The position numbers and the translations under genes are program-made. Of a stretch of DNA of 64,000 nucleotides, positions 39,924-50,081 are shown piece by piece. The notes under the pieces were generated by a model, which was given only the letters and a program-made list of their open reading frames with translations, had not been told where the DNA came from and made no database searches. The stretch is from Klebsiella oxytoca (GTDB lineage Bacteria > Pseudomonadota > Gammaproteobacteria > Enterobacterales > Enterobacteriaceae). Location of the stretch: contig NZ_CP046115.1 of assembly GCF_009707385.1 (NCBI RefSeq), forward strand, positions 1,736,001 through 1,800,000, in the 5' to 3' direction. How positions within the stretch are numbered: the stretch's first letter is position 1; the number at the start of each line of letters is the position of its first letter.

Positions 39924-40940
39924 TTAGTCTGGATAACCCTGCGGATGACGGGACTGCCAGTGCCAGGTGTCCTGCGCCATTTCGTCAAGGTTGCGCGTTA
40001 CGCGCCAGTTCAGTTCGCGATCGGCCTTTTCAGCATCCGCCCAGTAGGCCGGGAGGTCGCCGTCGCGGCGCGGCGCGAAGTGGTAGTTAATCGGTTTACC
40101 GCAGGCTTTGCTAAAGGCGTTGACGACGTCAAGCACGCTGCTGCCAACGCCGGCGCCGAGGTTATAGATATGCACGCCGGGTTTATCGGCCAGTTTTTCC
40201 ATTGCCGCGACGTGGCCGTCGGCAAGGTCCATGACGTGAATATAGTCACGTACGCCGGTACCATCTTCGGTTGGATAGTCGTTGCCGAATACCGCCAGTG
40301 ATTCACGACGGCCAACGGCGACCTGCGCGATATACGGCATCAGATTGTTCGGGATGCCCTGCGGGTCTTCGCCCATATCGCCAGACGGATGTGCGCCGAC
40401 CGGGTTGAAGTAGCGCAGCAGGGCGATGCTCCACTCCGGCTGCGCTTTTTGCAGATCGGCCAGGATCTGTTCAACCATCAGCTTGCTTTTGCCGTACGGG
40501 CTCTGCGGCGTGCCGGTCGGGAAGCTTTCGACATAAGGGATTTTGGGCTGATCGCCGTAGACGGTGGCGGAGGAGCTAAAAATGAAGTTTTTCACGCCAG
40601 CAGCGCGCATTGCGGAAACGAGTTTCAGAGTTCCGGTTACGTTATTGTCGTAGTATTCCAGCGGTTTGGCGACGGACTCTCCGACGGCTTTCAGACCGGC
40701 GAAATGGATCACCGCGTCAATGGCGTGATCGTGAAGAATTTCCGTCATCAGCGCTTCATTACGAATATCGCCTTCGACAAAGGTGGCACTTTTCCCGCCG
40801 AGACGTTCGATGACCGGCAATACGCTGCGCTTACTGTTGCAGAGATTGTCGAGAATAATCACTTCGTGTCCCTGCAGTAGCAGTTGAACGCAGGTGTGAC
40901 TTCCAATGTAACCGCTACCACCTGTAACCAGTACTTTCAT
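39924..40940 (-). CDS. galE: UDP-glucose 4-epimerase
   Basis: NAD-dependent SDR enzyme of 338 residues. ATG 40940 with GGAGCG upstream gives the N-terminal MKVLVTGGSGYIGSHT; the frame is open 14 codons further upstream. Catalytic Ser/Tyr/Lys in SSSATVYG and SPYGKSKLM. First gene of galETKM; carries the internal GalR operator near its start. Confidence 0.98.
   Translation of the reverse strand: MKVLVTGGSGYIGSHTCVQLLLQGHEVIILDNLCNSKRSVLPVIERLGGKSATFVEGDIRNEALMTEILHDHAIDAVIHFAGLKAVGESVAKPLEYYDNNVTGTLKLVSAMRAAGVKNFIFSSSATVYGDQPKIPYVESFPTGTPQSPYGKSKLMVEQILADLQKAQPEWSIALLRYFNPVGAHPSGDMGEDPQGIPNNLMPYIAQVAVGRRESLAVFGNDYPTEDGTGVRDYIHVMDLADGHVAAMEKLADKPGVHIYNLGAGVGSSVLDVVNAFSKACGKPINYHFAPRRDGDLPAYWADAEKADRELNWRVTRNLDEMAQDTWHWQSRHPQGYPD
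40906..40921 (-). promoter_or_regulatory. Internal gal operator (OI) within galE
   Basis: On the minus strand GTGGTAGCGGTTACAT, as I recall the E. coli OI sequence. Pairs with the external operator for GalR looping. Confidence 0.85.
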
Positions 40941-41018
40941 GATTCGCTCCAATAGGCTTATCGTGTGAGAAGAAGATAGCATACCAAAGAAGGGAAAAGT
41001 GTGACACAGGGCAAATTG

Positions 41019-41034
41019 GTGGAATCGTTTACAC
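41019..41034 (-). promoter_or_regulatory. External gal operator (OE) and gal promoter region
   Basis: Minus-strand GTGTAAACGATTCCAC matches E. coli OE. Downstream a CRP half-site TGTCACAC and the -10 TATGCT (around 40978-40983) are kept, so the dual GalR/CRP control looks intact. Confidence 0.85.
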
Positions 41035-41145
41035 TAAAATATCACATCATAGTATTTTATTTTTTCTCTCTTTAAAACAGTTGGATAAGCTATGTAGCGG
41101 TTATTATTCTGAAAAAAACAGGGATCCGCGGACCCCTGCAGAGGC

Positions 41146-42621
41146 TTAATTTTGCAGCGGACCGAGTTGGTAAGTGTAACCGTCTCCACTGCTCACGAAC
41201 GCCAGACGGTGGGTAATGCAGTCCGGCGCGTCTTCCGCGTGATGGGAGACAAACAGCAGCTGGGTTGCTCCTTCACCAATCAGTACATCAACGAAGCGAC
41301 GCACCAGCTGGCGGTTGAGCGGATCCAGGCCCTGTAGCGGTTCATCGAGGATCAGTAGAGTAGGGTGCTTGACCAGAGCGCGGACGATCAGCGCCAGCCG
41401 CTGCTGCCCCCACGAGAGACTATGGAACGGCGCGTCGGCGGTGCGTTTGTCGATACCCAGAATATCCAGCCAGCTTTGTACCAGCTTGTGCTGTTTGTCG
41501 GAAACGGCCTGATAGATGCCAATTGAGTCGAAGTAGCCGGAGAGAATAACGTTGCGCACGTTGGTGCTGACGCGATACTCCAGATGCAGGCTGCTGCTGA
41601 CGTAACCAATATGCTTTTTAATATCCCAGATGGTTTCACCGCTGCCGCGGCGGCGGCCGAAAAGGGTAAGATCGTTACTGTATCCCTGCGGATGATCGCC
41701 GGTAATCAGGCTGAGCAGCGTGGATTTTCCCGCGCCGTTGGGGCCGACAATCTGCCAGTGCTCGCCGGGATTTACCGTCCAGCTCAGATGATTAATGATC
41801 GGACGATCGTTGTATGAAACTATGCCATCGTTTAACACGATGAGCGGCGCATCGTCGTCCAGCGCCAGGCGCGCGGCCGGTGCGTCTGGCTCCGGCAAAG
41901 TCATGCCGTCAAGCTTTTCACTGTGCGCCAGCTGGGCTATGAGCGCCTGCTGTAGCAGGGCCTGTTTTTCACCGGTTTCGCTCAGTACGCAGTCCGCCAG
42001 CACTCCGGCAAACTGTACGAACGCCGGAATTTCATCGAAACGATTGAGTACCAGCACAAGGGTGATACCTTTGCCGTTTAGCGTCGCCAAAAGCTCGGCC
42101 AGCTGCTGGCGTGAAGCGACATCAAGGCCATCGAACGGCTCATCGAGAATAAGCAGGTCGGGATCGCCCATCAGGGCCTGGCACAGCAGGGTCTTGCGCG
42201 TTTCTCCGGTCGAGAGATATTTAAAGCGGCGCTGGAGCAGGTGGCTAATACCAAACTGTTCGGCAAGTTGGGCGCAGCGGGAAGCGTCTTTAACCTCATC
42301 CTGGATAATTTCCGCGGTCGTGCGCCCGGTATCTTCTTCGCCGGGGCTGAGTAAATCGGTGTTGTTACGCTGCCACTCATCGCTGACCAGCTTTTGCAGC
42401 TGCTCGAAAGAGAGGCGGGTGAGGCGCGAAAAAGTGCACTCAAGCTGCCCGCTAAGCAGAGTCAGCTCGCCGGATAGCGCGCGCGCGAGCGCCGATTTCC
42501 CGCTGCCGTTGCTACCGACGAAAGCCCAACTCTCGCCAGCCTGTACGTTGAGGTGCTCAATATTTAACGTTTTTGTGTCGCTCAGGCGAAACGTGCCTTG
42601 CGAAATTTGCAACAATGACAT
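41146..42621 (-). CDS. modF: ABC-type ATP-binding protein ModF
   Basis: Protein of 491 residues with two ABC ATPase domains. Walker A motifs GSNGSGKSA and GPNGAGKST; signature motifs LSTGETRKT and LSWGQQRLA; Walker B LLILDEP twice. It has no membrane partner of its own and is co-located with modE; its role in molybdate handling is not established. ATG 42621 is preferred to the upstream ATG at 42633 by match with E. coli (MSxLQI). Confidence 0.95.
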   Translation of the reverse strand: MSLLQISQGTFRLSDTKTLNIEHLNVQAGESWAFVGSNGSGKSALARALSGELTLLSGQLECTFSRLTRLSFEQLQKLVSDEWQRNNTDLLSPGEEDTGRTTAEIIQDEVKDASRCAQLAEQFGISHLLQRRFKYLSTGETRKTLLCQALMGDPDLLILDEPFDGLDVASRQQLAELLATLNGKGITLVLVLNRFDEIPAFVQFAGVLADCVLSETGEKQALLQQALIAQLAHSEKLDGMTLPEPDAPAARLALDDDAPLIVLNDGIVSYNDRPIINHLSWTVNPGEHWQIVGPNGAGKSTLLSLITGDHPQGYSNDLTLFGRRRGSGETIWDIKKHIGYVSSSLHLEYRVSTNVRNVILSGYFDSIGIYQAVSDKQHKLVQSWLDILGIDKRTADAPFHSLSWGQQRLALIVRALVKHPTLLILDEPLQGLDPLNRQLVRRFVDVLIGEGATQLLFVSHHAEDAPDCITHRLAFVSSGDGYTYQLGPLQN

Positions 42622-42688
42622 TGTATATCCCACTTTTTGCAGCGAAGTGCTTCAGGGATACGTCTTCACGAGCGCAATGTCAATGCCG

Positions 42689-43477
42689 TTAGCACAACGT
42701 GGCGAGAATGATACGATCGGCATTAAAATATGCTACCGCTTCCGCGCCTTCCGTCAGTTCGCGCGTCTGTTCTGGCGGCAGGGTGGCGCAAAGGCTCTGG
42801 CCATCCGGAAGCGTCATCAGCACTTCGCACCGTTCTGCTCCGCGTTCGATGCGCTGAATCCGGCCGGCCAGCTGGTTATCGGCCTGTCTGGCCTGTTCTG
42901 CGTCCTGGGTAATTCCGACCCACGGCGCTTTCAACAACACCAGAACTTCCTGGCCTTCATTAAGGCCCAGGCGATCGGCGCTTTGCGCGGTAATGGCGAC
43001 CTTGAAACGGGTTTGTCCGTCGGCCAGCAGTACTTCTACGTGCTGCTGTACCTGCTGATGATCGCGGCCAGTAATGGTGCCAAACCACTGGTTGCGCGCG
43101 CTGGTTTGTAGTGAAAATCGCGAAATAGCTGCCAGCAGGCTGTCGAGGGGAAGCGCGTCATCATCGCTCAGAACATCAAACGCTTTTTGCTGAATTTGCG
43201 CCAGCAGATCGTAGAGCTGAATCAGCCGCTGTCCGTAGCGAGTGAGGACCGCGCCGCCGCCGCCTTTCCCGCCGGTTGCCCGGTCAACGAGGGGATGCTC
43301 GCTGAGCTGATTCATTTCATTAATAGCATCCCAGGCGCTTTTATAGCTGATACCCGCGTTTTTGGCCCCCTGGCTAATCGAGCCGGTCTGGTCAATCTGT
43401 TTCAGCAGGGCGATACGACGGGGATCGGCGAACAGGCGCTGCTGCAATTTGAGGGTAAGAAGAATTTCGGCCTGCAT
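42689..43477 (-). CDS. modE: Molybdate-responsive regulator ModE
   Basis: 262-residue dimeric regulator. N-terminal LysR-like winged HTH (ADPRRIALLKQIDQTGSISQGAKNAGISYKSAW), then the linker ATGGKGGGGAVLT and two Mop molybdate-binding folds (SARNQWFGTI...; KAPWVGITQ). The start MQAEILLTLKL at 43477 is chosen; upstream codons in frame reach 43567 but are not conserved. It represses modABC through the box at 43878. Confidence 0.97.
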   Translation of the reverse strand: MQAEILLTLKLQQRLFADPRRIALLKQIDQTGSISQGAKNAGISYKSAWDAINEMNQLSEHPLVDRATGGKGGGGAVLTRYGQRLIQLYDLLAQIQQKAFDVLSDDDALPLDSLLAAISRFSLQTSARNQWFGTITGRDHQQVQQHVEVLLADGQTRFKVAITAQSADRLGLNEGQEVLVLLKAPWVGITQDAEQARQADNQLAGRIQRIERGAERCEVLMTLPDGQSLCATLPPEQTRELTEGAEAVAYFNADRIILATLC

Positions 43478-43630
43478 AATCATATCCTGACGAAATAGAG
43501 TATTGTGACCGATAGCGGTCATCTTGCAAGATACATCTGTTGCGGCGGTCCGTGAGGCACCGCACAAATGGGGCGTGTTTTTCCGGCTGAATTAGTTACA
43601 ATAAAGTATTCGTACTTTCTGGAGCCAACC

Positions 43631-43780
43631 ATGTTAGAGCTATTGAAAAGTCTGGTTTTTGCCGTAGTCATGGTCCCTGTGGTGATGGCTATCATCCTGG
43701 GTCTGATTTACGGACTGGGCGAAGTGTTTAACCTCTTCTCCGGAGCCGGTCATAAAGACAGCAGGCCGCAAAACCACTGA
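43631..43780 (+). CDS. acrZ: AcrB-associated small protein AcrZ
   Basis: 49-residue single-helix membrane protein ([20 protein letters not shown]...) that binds the AcrAB-TolC pump and changes its drug range in E. coli. GGAG lies 9 bases before the ATG. The divergent modE neighbour is conserved. Confidence 0.96.
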   Translation: MLELLKSLVFAVVMVPVVMAIILGLIYGLGEVFNLFSGAGHKDSRPQNH

Positions 43781-43790
43781 TTTCTCCCGC

Positions 43791-43815
43791 GCCCGGTTCT
43801 CCGGGCGTTTTTATT
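43791..43815 (+). terminator. Terminator of acrZ
   Basis: GCCCGG, TTCT loop, CCGGGC, followed by GTTTTTATTT. Confidence 0.85.
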
Positions 43816-43877
43816 TGCCCCCCTAATATTCTGCTGCTAATTACCCCTAATTTTCTCTGGGAAAATCTTAGCACTAT

Positions 43878-43901
43878 CGTTATATTATTTATTACATAAC
43901 G
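43878..43901. promoter_or_regulatory. ModE operator and modABC promoter
   Basis: CGTTATAT...ACATAACG inverted repeat, the ModE site, 19 bases before the modA ATG and overlapping the likely -10. Confidence 0.85.
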
Positions 43902-43919
43902 AACCTACGGGAGTTTCAG

Positions 43920-44693
43920 ATGGCAGGTCAATGGTTACGCTTTTTTGCCGCAGCAACGTTAACGCTCTCCGCTGCTGGCCACGCGCTGGCGGAAGAGGGC
44001 AAAGTGACGGTTTTTGCTGCGGCGTCGCTCACTAATGCCATGCAGGATATTGCTAAAGAGTATAAAAAAGAGAAGAACGTGGAGGTGGTCTCGTCGTTTG
44101 CCTCTTCATCAACTCTGGCGCGACAAATTGAGGCCGGCGCGCCGGCGGATCTGTTCATTTCCGCCGATCAAAAATGGATGGATTACGCGGCCGGGAAAAA
44201 GAGTATTGATTCTGCTTCACGCGCGACCCTTCTCGGAAACAGCCTGGTTGTGGTAGCGCCGAAAGCCAGCGCTCAGGGTGAGATAAGCATCAATGATAAA
44301 ACCGACTGGACCAGCCTGCTGAAAGGCGGTCGTCTGGCAGTTGGCGACCCGGAACACGTGCCTGCTGGCATCTATGCGAAAGAAGCGCTGCAAAAATTGG
44401 GCGCCTGGGAAACGCTGTCACCGAAGCTGGCGCCGGCGGAGGACGTGCGCGGCGCGCTGGCCCTGGTTGAACGCAGTGAAGCCCCGCTGGGGATCGTGTA
44501 CGGCTCTGATGCCGTCGCCAGTAAAGGCGTAAAAGTTGTCGGTACCTTCCCGGAAGATTCCCATAAGAAGGTGGAATATCCGCTGGCTATCGTCGACGGG
44601 CATAAAAACGCGACGGTAAGCGCATTTTATGATTATCTGAAAGGGCCGGAAGCTTCCGCCATTTTTAAACGCTACGGATTTACGACTCACTAA
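43920..44693 (+). CDS. modA: Molybdate-binding periplasmic protein ModA
   Basis: 257 residues with a signal peptide (ends HALA before Glu). Ligand loops VFAAASLTNAMQDI and SFASSSTLARQIEAGAPADLFISAD, plus VYGSDA, are typical for molybdate/tungstate capture. Its stop overlaps the modB ATG by one base. Confidence 0.97.
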   Translation: MAGQWLRFFAAATLTLSAAGHALAEEGKVTVFAAASLTNAMQDIAKEYKKEKNVEVVSSFASSSTLARQIEAGAPADLFISADQKWMDYAAGKKSIDSASRATLLGNSLVVVAPKASAQGEISINDKTDWTSLLKGGRLAVGDPEHVPAGIYAKEALQKLGAWETLSPKLAPAEDVRGALALVERSEAPLGIVYGSDAVASKGVKVVGTFPEDSHKKVEYPLAIVDGHKNATVSAFYDYLKGPEASAIFKRYGFTTH

Positions 44694-45382
44694 TGTTCTT
44701 AAGCGATCCTGAATGGCAGGCGGTACTGCTGAGCCTGAAAGTCTCCTCCCTGGCGGTGGTATTCAGCTTGCCTTTTGGCATCTTTTTTTCCTGGCTGCTG
44801 GTTCGACGGGATTTTCCCGGTAAAGCGTTACTCGATAGCATCCTCCACCTGCCGCTGGTATTACCGCCGGTGGTGGTGGGGTATTTACTGCTGGTTGCGA
44901 TGGGGCGACGCGGCTTTATCGGCAGCTGGCTTTACGATTGGTTCGGCCTGAGCTTTGCGTTTAGCTGGCGCGGCGCGGTACTGGCGGCTGCGGTGATGTC
45001 CTTTCCGCTGATGGTGCGGGCTATTCGTCTGGCGCTGGAAGGGGTGGATATCAAGCTTGAGCAGGCGGCGCGGACCCTGGGCGCTGGGCGCTGGCGGGTA
45101 TTTTTCACGATTACGCTACCGTTGACGCTACCCGGTATTATCGTCGGTACCGTGCTGGCCTTCGCCCGTTCTTTGGGCGAGTTTGGCGCCACCATCACTT
45201 TTGTCTCCAACATTCCAGGCGAAACGCGCACGATTCCTTCGGCAATGTATACCCTGATTCAGACTCCCGGTGGGGAAAGCGCAGCCGCGCGTTTATGTCT
45301 GATTTCGATTGTGCTGGCGCTGGTATCGCTGCTGATTTCCGAATGGCTGGCCCGCCTCAGCCGTCAGCGGATGGGGAAATAA
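44693..45382 (+). CDS. modB: Molybdate ABC transporter permease ModB
   Basis: 229 residues, five transmembrane helices, and the permease EAA motif [22 protein letters not shown]. Works with ModA and ModC. Confidence 0.97.
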   Translation: MFLSDPEWQAVLLSLKVSSLAVVFSLPFGIFFSWLLVRRDFPGKALLDSILHLPLVLPPVVVGYLLLVAMGRRGFIGSWLYDWFGLSFAFSWRGAVLAAAVMSFPLMVRAIRLALEGVDIKLEQAARTLGAGRWRVFFTITLPLTLPGIIVGTVLAFARSLGEFGATITFVSNIPGETRTIPSAMYTLIQTPGGESAAARLCLISIVLALVSLLISEWLARLSRQRMGK

Positions 45383-45383
45383 C

Positions 45384-46442
45384 ATGCTTGAACTCGATTT
45401 TACCCAGATGCTGGGCAGCCACTGCCTGCAAATTCGCGAGACGCTACCCGCTACCGGCATTACTGCGGTGTTTGGCGTATCCGGGGCGGGAAAAACTTCA
45501 TTGATTAACGCTATTAGCGGCCTGACGCGTCCGAAGCAGGGGCGCATCGTGCTTAACGGCAGGGTGCTTAATGATGTCGAAAAACGCATTTGCCTGGCGC
45601 CGGAAAAACGCCGCATTGGCTATGTTTTTCAGGACGCTCGCCTGTTTCCACACTACAAAGTGCGCGGCAATCTGCAATATGGCATGGCAAAAAATATGGC
45701 CAGCCAGTTCGATAAGCTGGTGGATTTGCTCGGCATTGCGCCGCTGCTTGACCGCCTGCCGGGAGGACTCTCCGGCGGCGAAAAACAGCGGGTAGCTATT
45801 GGACGGGCGCTGCTTACCGCGCCGGAGCTGCTGCTGCTGGATGAGCCGCTGGCATCGCTCGATATCCCGCGTAAGCGCGAGCTCTTGCCCTATCTGCAGC
45901 GCCTGGCGCGCGAAATTAATATCCCGATGCTGTACGTCAGCCACTCGCTGGATGAGATCCAGCATCTGGCGGATAACGTGCTGGTGCTGGAAGAGGGAAA
46001 AGTTAAGGCCTTTGGCTGTCTGGAGGAGGTGTGGAGCAGCAGCGTGATGCACCCCTGGCTTCCACAGGATCAGCAAAGCACCATCCTGAACGTGACCGTA
46101 GCCGCTCAGCATCCGCAGTACGCGATGACCGCGCTGGCGCTTGGCGACCAGCGAATATGGGTTAACCGACTCGACAGGGCGCCGGGCGAGACGGCGCGTA
46201 TCCGCATTCAGGCCTCGGACGTGTCTCTGGTCCTGGAGCCCGCCCAACAGACCAGCATCCGCAATATTTTACCTGCGCGGGTCATGCAGTGTATTGAAAG
46301 TAATGGGCAGGTGGAGGTCAGACTTGAGATCAGCGGCCGTACGCTGTGGGCGCGCATCAGCCCCTGGGCTCGCGATGATCTGGGGATTATCCCGGGCCAG
46401 CAGCTGTATGCGCAGATAAAAAGCGTGTCGATTGCCGCCTGA
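45384..46442 (+). CDS. modC: Molybdate ABC transporter ATPase ModC
   Basis: 352 residues. Walker [10 protein letters not shown], signature [14 protein letters not shown], Walker [13 protein letters not shown], switch His in YVSHSLDE, and a C-terminal Mop domain (about residues 285-350) for regulatory oxyanion binding. Starts one base after modB. Confidence 0.97.
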   Translation: MLELDFTQMLGSHCLQIRETLPATGITAVFGVSGAGKTSLINAISGLTRPKQGRIVLNGRVLNDVEKRICLAPEKRRIGYVFQDARLFPHYKVRGNLQYGMAKNMASQFDKLVDLLGIAPLLDRLPGGLSGGEKQRVAIGRALLTAPELLLLDEPLASLDIPRKRELLPYLQRLAREINIPMLYVSHSLDEIQHLADNVLVLEEGKVKAFGCLEEVWSSSVMHPWLPQDQQSTILNVTVAAQHPQYAMTALALGDQRIWVNRLDRAPGETARIRIQASDVSLVLEPAQQTSIRNILPARVMQCIESNGQVEVRLEISGRTLWARISPWARDDLGIIPGQQLYAQIKSVSIAA

Positions 46443-47261
46443 TTACAGCAGGTGGCGGTAAATGTAGTCGGCGATGCTGGTGGTCTCGTTTTCACCGATT
46501 ACCACGTTAGCGCGCGCTTTCACTTCATCCACCGCGTTGCCCATCGCGACACCGGTACCGGCGGCTTCCAGCATGCTAAGGTCGTTATAGTTATCGCCGA
46601 AGGCGATCACATCTTTCATTGACAGGCCCTGCGCGGTGACCCACTGCGCGAGGCGCTTACCTTTGCTGTTGCCCTCACGGGCTATATCAACCTGATTGTG
46701 CCACGACCATTCGCACTCCAGGCCCAGCGTCTGGCCAACGTGTTGGGCAAAGCGCTGCAGTTTGGCGGTATCTTCATCGGTCAGAGCGAATTTCCATACG
46801 GCGTTAACTTCGCGGGCCGCCTGCGCCAGAGAGTCTACCTGAGTAAATACCGGGCGCTGCTCGACGGGAAGAGACTGCGCCCAGTTGGCGGTGCGGATAA
46901 CGTGTCCGGTCGGCTGCTCATAGAGCATGGCGTCATCGACGTACATCAGGCCGTGAATATCGTGCTCTTTCAGCATTTCCGTCAGGGTCAGGGCTTTGTC
47001 CACCGGCATGGGATCGGACTCAAGAACCTTTTTTGCATGATAATCATACAAATAGGTGCCATTACAGCAAATTGCAGGTGTATCCAGAGCCAGCGCCTGA
47101 TAAAAAGGATGGATAGCGACGTGATGTCGGCCGGTGACGACAATCGTCTGGTATCCCGCCTCTCTGGCGCGGGCCAGGGCATCGAGCGAGGCGGGGAGGA
47201 TGGTTTTTTTGCCGGTCAATAGAGTGCCATCTAAGTCCAGGGCAATCACGCGTGAGGTCAT
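46443..47261 (-). CDS. ybhA: HAD-family phosphatase YbhA
   Basis: Cof-type HAD phosphatase, 272 residues; the E. coli enzyme acts on pyridoxal phosphate among other substrates. Motif I ALDLDGTLL, motif II VVTGRH, motif III/IV KGKRL...DVIAFGDNYNDLSML. Convergent with modC, with no intergenic gap. Confidence 0.95.
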   Translation of the reverse strand: MTSRVIALDLDGTLLTGKKTILPASLDALARAREAGYQTIVVTGRHHVAIHPFYQALALDTPAICCNGTYLYDYHAKKVLESDPMPVDKALTLTEMLKEHDIHGLMYVDDAMLYEQPTGHVIRTANWAQSLPVEQRPVFTQVDSLAQAAREVNAVWKFALTDEDTAKLQRFAQHVGQTLGLECEWSWHNQVDIAREGNSKGKRLAQWVTAQGLSMKDVIAFGDNYNDLSMLEAAGTGVAMGNAVDEVKARANVVIGENETTSIADYIYRHLL

Positions 47262-47482
47262 GTGTTGTTTCCGGTTAATGATGAAAAGTTAGCAGGCTAT
47301 GATGGTACACCGCTGTGCCATTCGGGCAAACTTTTCAGCATCTACCGCTAAAGAGCCGATACACTTGATCTTTCAGGCTGCCAGGAGGCAACCTGAATAA
47401 TGTTGTGTATGCATATTGTATTTTTCAGGATGCCGTTAGTCTGAAAAATGAAATTTCCACGTGCAGTGAGGAAGGAGTATTC

Positions 47483-48478
47483 ATGAAACAAACCGTTTAT
47501 ACCGCCAGCCCGGAAAGCCAGCAGATCCACGTCTGGGATCTGAATCTTGAGGGGAAATTGACCCTGGTGCAGGTTGTTGATGCCCCGGGTCAGGTCCAGC
47601 CGATGGTGGTAAGCCCGAACAAAGAGTATCTCTACGTCGGCGTGCGTCCGGAGTTTCGCGTACTGGCCTACCGCATTGCGCCGGATAATGGCGCCCTGAC
47701 CTTCGCGGGGGAAGCCGCGCTGCCGGGTAGCCCAACGCATATTTCTACCGATCATCATGGCCGCTTTGTGTTTAGCGCTTCCTACAATGCAGGTTGCGTG
47801 AGCGTGACGCCGCTGGTCGATGGGCTGCCGCGAGAAGTGGTGTCGGTTGTCGAAGGGCTGGAAGGCTGCCACTCGGCAAACATCTCCCCGGACAATCGCA
47901 CCCTGTGGGTGCCGGCGCTGAAGCAGGACCGTATCTGTCTGTTTACCCTGAGCGATGATGGTTTCCTGGCGGCCCAGGAACCAGCTGAGGTGACTACTGT
48001 TGAAGGCGCGGGACCGCGTCATATGGTGTTCCATCCGAACCAGCAATACGGCTACTGTGTTAACGAACTGAACAGCTCGGTAGACGTCTGGGAACTGAAA
48101 GATCCGTACGGCAAAATCGAGTGCGTACAAACCCTCGACATGATGCCGCCTGATTTCGCTGGCGTTCGCTGGGCTGCGGATATCCATCTGACTCCCGATG
48201 GCCGTCATCTCTACGCCTGCGATCGTACCGCCAGCGTTATCACTATCTTCAGCGTTTCGGAAGACGGTAGCGTACTGTCGATTGAAGGTTATCAGAATAC
48301 CGAGACCCAACCGCGCGGTTTTAACCTCGATCATAGCGGTAAATATCTGATTGCCGCCGGTCAGAAATCGCATCATATCGCGGTGTATGAAATTGCGGGC
48401 GAGCAGGGATTGTTGCAGGAAAAAGGGCGCTATGCCGTAGGGCAGGGGCCAATGTGGGTGGTCGTCAACGCTCGCTAA
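47483..48478 (+). CDS. pgl: 6-Phosphogluconolactonase
   Basis: Seven-bladed beta-propeller lactonase of the pentose phosphate pathway, 331 residues from ATG 47483 (GGAAGGAG upstream), same as E. coli YbhE/Pgl. Key sequences [40 protein letters not shown]. The open frame extends 26 codons upstream without a ribosome site. Confidence 0.97.
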   Translation: MKQTVYTASPESQQIHVWDLNLEGKLTLVQVVDAPGQVQPMVVSPNKEYLYVGVRPEFRVLAYRIAPDNGALTFAGEAALPGSPTHISTDHHGRFVFSASYNAGCVSVTPLVDGLPREVVSVVEGLEGCHSANISPDNRTLWVPALKQDRICLFTLSDDGFLAAQEPAEVTTVEGAGPRHMVFHPNQQYGYCVNELNSSVDVWELKDPYGKIECVQTLDMMPPDFAGVRWAADIHLTPDGRHLYACDRTASVITIFSVSEDGSVLSIEGYQNTETQPRGFNLDHSGKYLIAAGQKSHHIAVYEIAGEQGLLQEKGRYAVGQGPMWVVVNAR

Positions 48479-48497
48479 GCTTACCGTTTGTTAGTGA

Positions 48498-48523
48498 AAC
48501 CTCGCCGCGGCGAGGTTTTTTTA
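48498..48523 (+). terminator. Terminator of pgl
   Basis: AACCTCGCCGCGGCGAGGTT followed by Ts; 10-bp palindromic stem. Confidence 0.88.
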
Positions 48524-49466
48524 TACCTTTCATTTATCGTTAGTCTCCTTGATGAAGGAAGTTCGTTGAGCATTTTGATCAGTTACTGCATGTAACATGG
48601 AAACAGTATTGCCTGAAGAAGGAGATTTTCTCACCGTCAGTGTAGGGCTACTGGTGGGTTCCCGTTTCTTCAGGCGCGTGCATGTCCGATTTTCCAGGAT
48701 TTTTCCACCAGATATAAATGGATAAGCAATGATTTTGAAAGGTATATGGTAGTCAAACGAAATTTTATTTTTTTGAGTAAAGTAATTTGTGTTTTATTAT
48801 AGTTTTTTATGCTAACAAAGATCCCATTCTAAGCAACTAAATCCATTTGAGAAAAATCTCAGAAAAAATATGATATTTAACAATTTATTGATACTTAAGG
48901 TGGATTAGGATTTTTCATATGTAAATAAATGTTTTGAATGTTAATTCTTTATTTCTATGTATTTTAAAGTATTTTTGATATTGAAAGAGGGTACCTATTG
49001 CGATATTTCTACCGTGTTTATTGGATGCAGAAATACATACTAACTGGCGGCTTGAATGTGCTTAAAAGATGATCAATTTGATCATTGAGAATGCGAAGAA
49101 CAACCTTTTTTTGTTGCAAACATGTTAAAATAATCCAATGTCTATGATCTGGATCAAATTCTTGCTAATATAAAATTATATGTTTTTTTAATAAAAAAAA
49201 CATAGAAAAAAACCATTTTAATATATATTGATAATATCAAATATAAATAATTACGATAGCTGTGCCCACCTTAAATGAAATATTAAGATATAAATGTAGT
49301 TGAATTTTCCTATTATTGCGCATCAGCAGATTGCTGTATATTATTGTTATGGAAATTAGATGATATTGTTCCTTTCTTATTTTTTAATAATTAAGAAAGA
49401 CTTTTTAATTGTTGCAATATCATTTTTTTGTTGTTGTGAATCTTAACCCAAATAGGGAAGCTATAT
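48524..49466. other. Very AT-rich leader of the fimbrial operon
   Basis: About 940 bases without a gene. The sequence is strongly AT-rich, the type bound by H-NS. A palindrome TGATCAATTTGATCA (49070-49084) and four GATC sites in 85 bases (49071, 49080, 49146, 49152) may be regulatory. I see no paired inverted repeats of the fimS kind that would make it an invertible switch. Confidence 0.6.
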
Positions 49467-50024
49467 ATGCGTAATAATAAATATGCTATTTCAGCATTTG
49501 CTTTGGCATTGTCTGCTGTCGTGACAAACTCCGCTTTTGCCGCGGATGGAACTATTACTATTAATGGTCAGATCACTGATACTACTTGTACAATTTCTGT
49601 TGACGGTGGTAATACCGATGCAACGGTAACATTACCGACAGTCTCAGTTTCCTCACTGGCTACTACGGGAGCAACAGCTGGGGCAACACCATTCAGTATT
49701 TCACTGTCTGGCTGTGCAGGTGTGGCTTTAAATACCGCAAGCACTTATTTTGAACCTGGCACTTATGTTGATAGTCAGACTGGTCGCCTGAATATTCATA
49801 CTGCCGCTCCTGATGCCGCGGGTAATGTACAGGTGCAATTATTGAACGCCGAGCGTGATGCTATTGTTGTCGGTGCTTCAGTCGCGAATGGTCAGAATGA
49901 CATCCCGGTAGATATCACCTCGGGTAGCGGTGTTCTTAATTACTATGCTCAGTATTATGCAACCGATGCTTCTACTGCGGGCTCAGTAACCACTCAGGTT
50001 GATTACACTATGGTTTATGAGTAA
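49467..50024 (+). CDS. Type 1-like major fimbrial subunit
   Basis: 185-residue pilin. Signal peptide MRNNKYAISAFALALSAVVTNSAFA; mature domain with the paired Cys (TTCTISVDG ... LSGCAG), donor strand DGTITINGQITD and the C-terminal YTMVYE penultimate-Tyr motif recognised by the chaperone. First gene of the operon and separated from the rest by a stable hairpin, as expected for an abundant subunit. Its sequence is unlike E. coli FimA in detail; I cannot assign a named fimbrial type. Confidence 0.93.
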   Translation: MRNNKYAISAFALALSAVVTNSAFAADGTITINGQITDTTCTISVDGGNTDATVTLPTVSVSSLATTGATAGATPFSISLSGCAGVALNTASTYFEPGTYVDSQTGRLNIHTAAPDAAGNVQVQLLNAERDAIVVGASVANGQNDIPVDITSGSGVLNYYAQYYATDASTAGSVTTQVDYTMVYE

Positions 50025-50033
50025 TTGATTTTT

Positions 50034-50061
50034 AGGAGTAAAAGCATTTGCTTTTACTCCT
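50034..50061 (+). other. Strong hairpin after the major pilin gene
   Basis: AGGAGTAAAAGC, loop ATTT, GCTTTTACTCCT: perfect 12-bp stem. Only two Ts follow before C, so it is a leaky terminator or 3' stabiliser that would favour pilin over downstream products. Confidence 0.75.
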
Positions 50062-50081
50062 TTCAATGATGAGGTTCTTTG

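Noticed and set aside
48524..49466. Invertible fim-type switch in the fimbrial leader
   Set aside because: No pair of inverted repeats a few hundred bases apart and no adjacent recombinase gene in the window.
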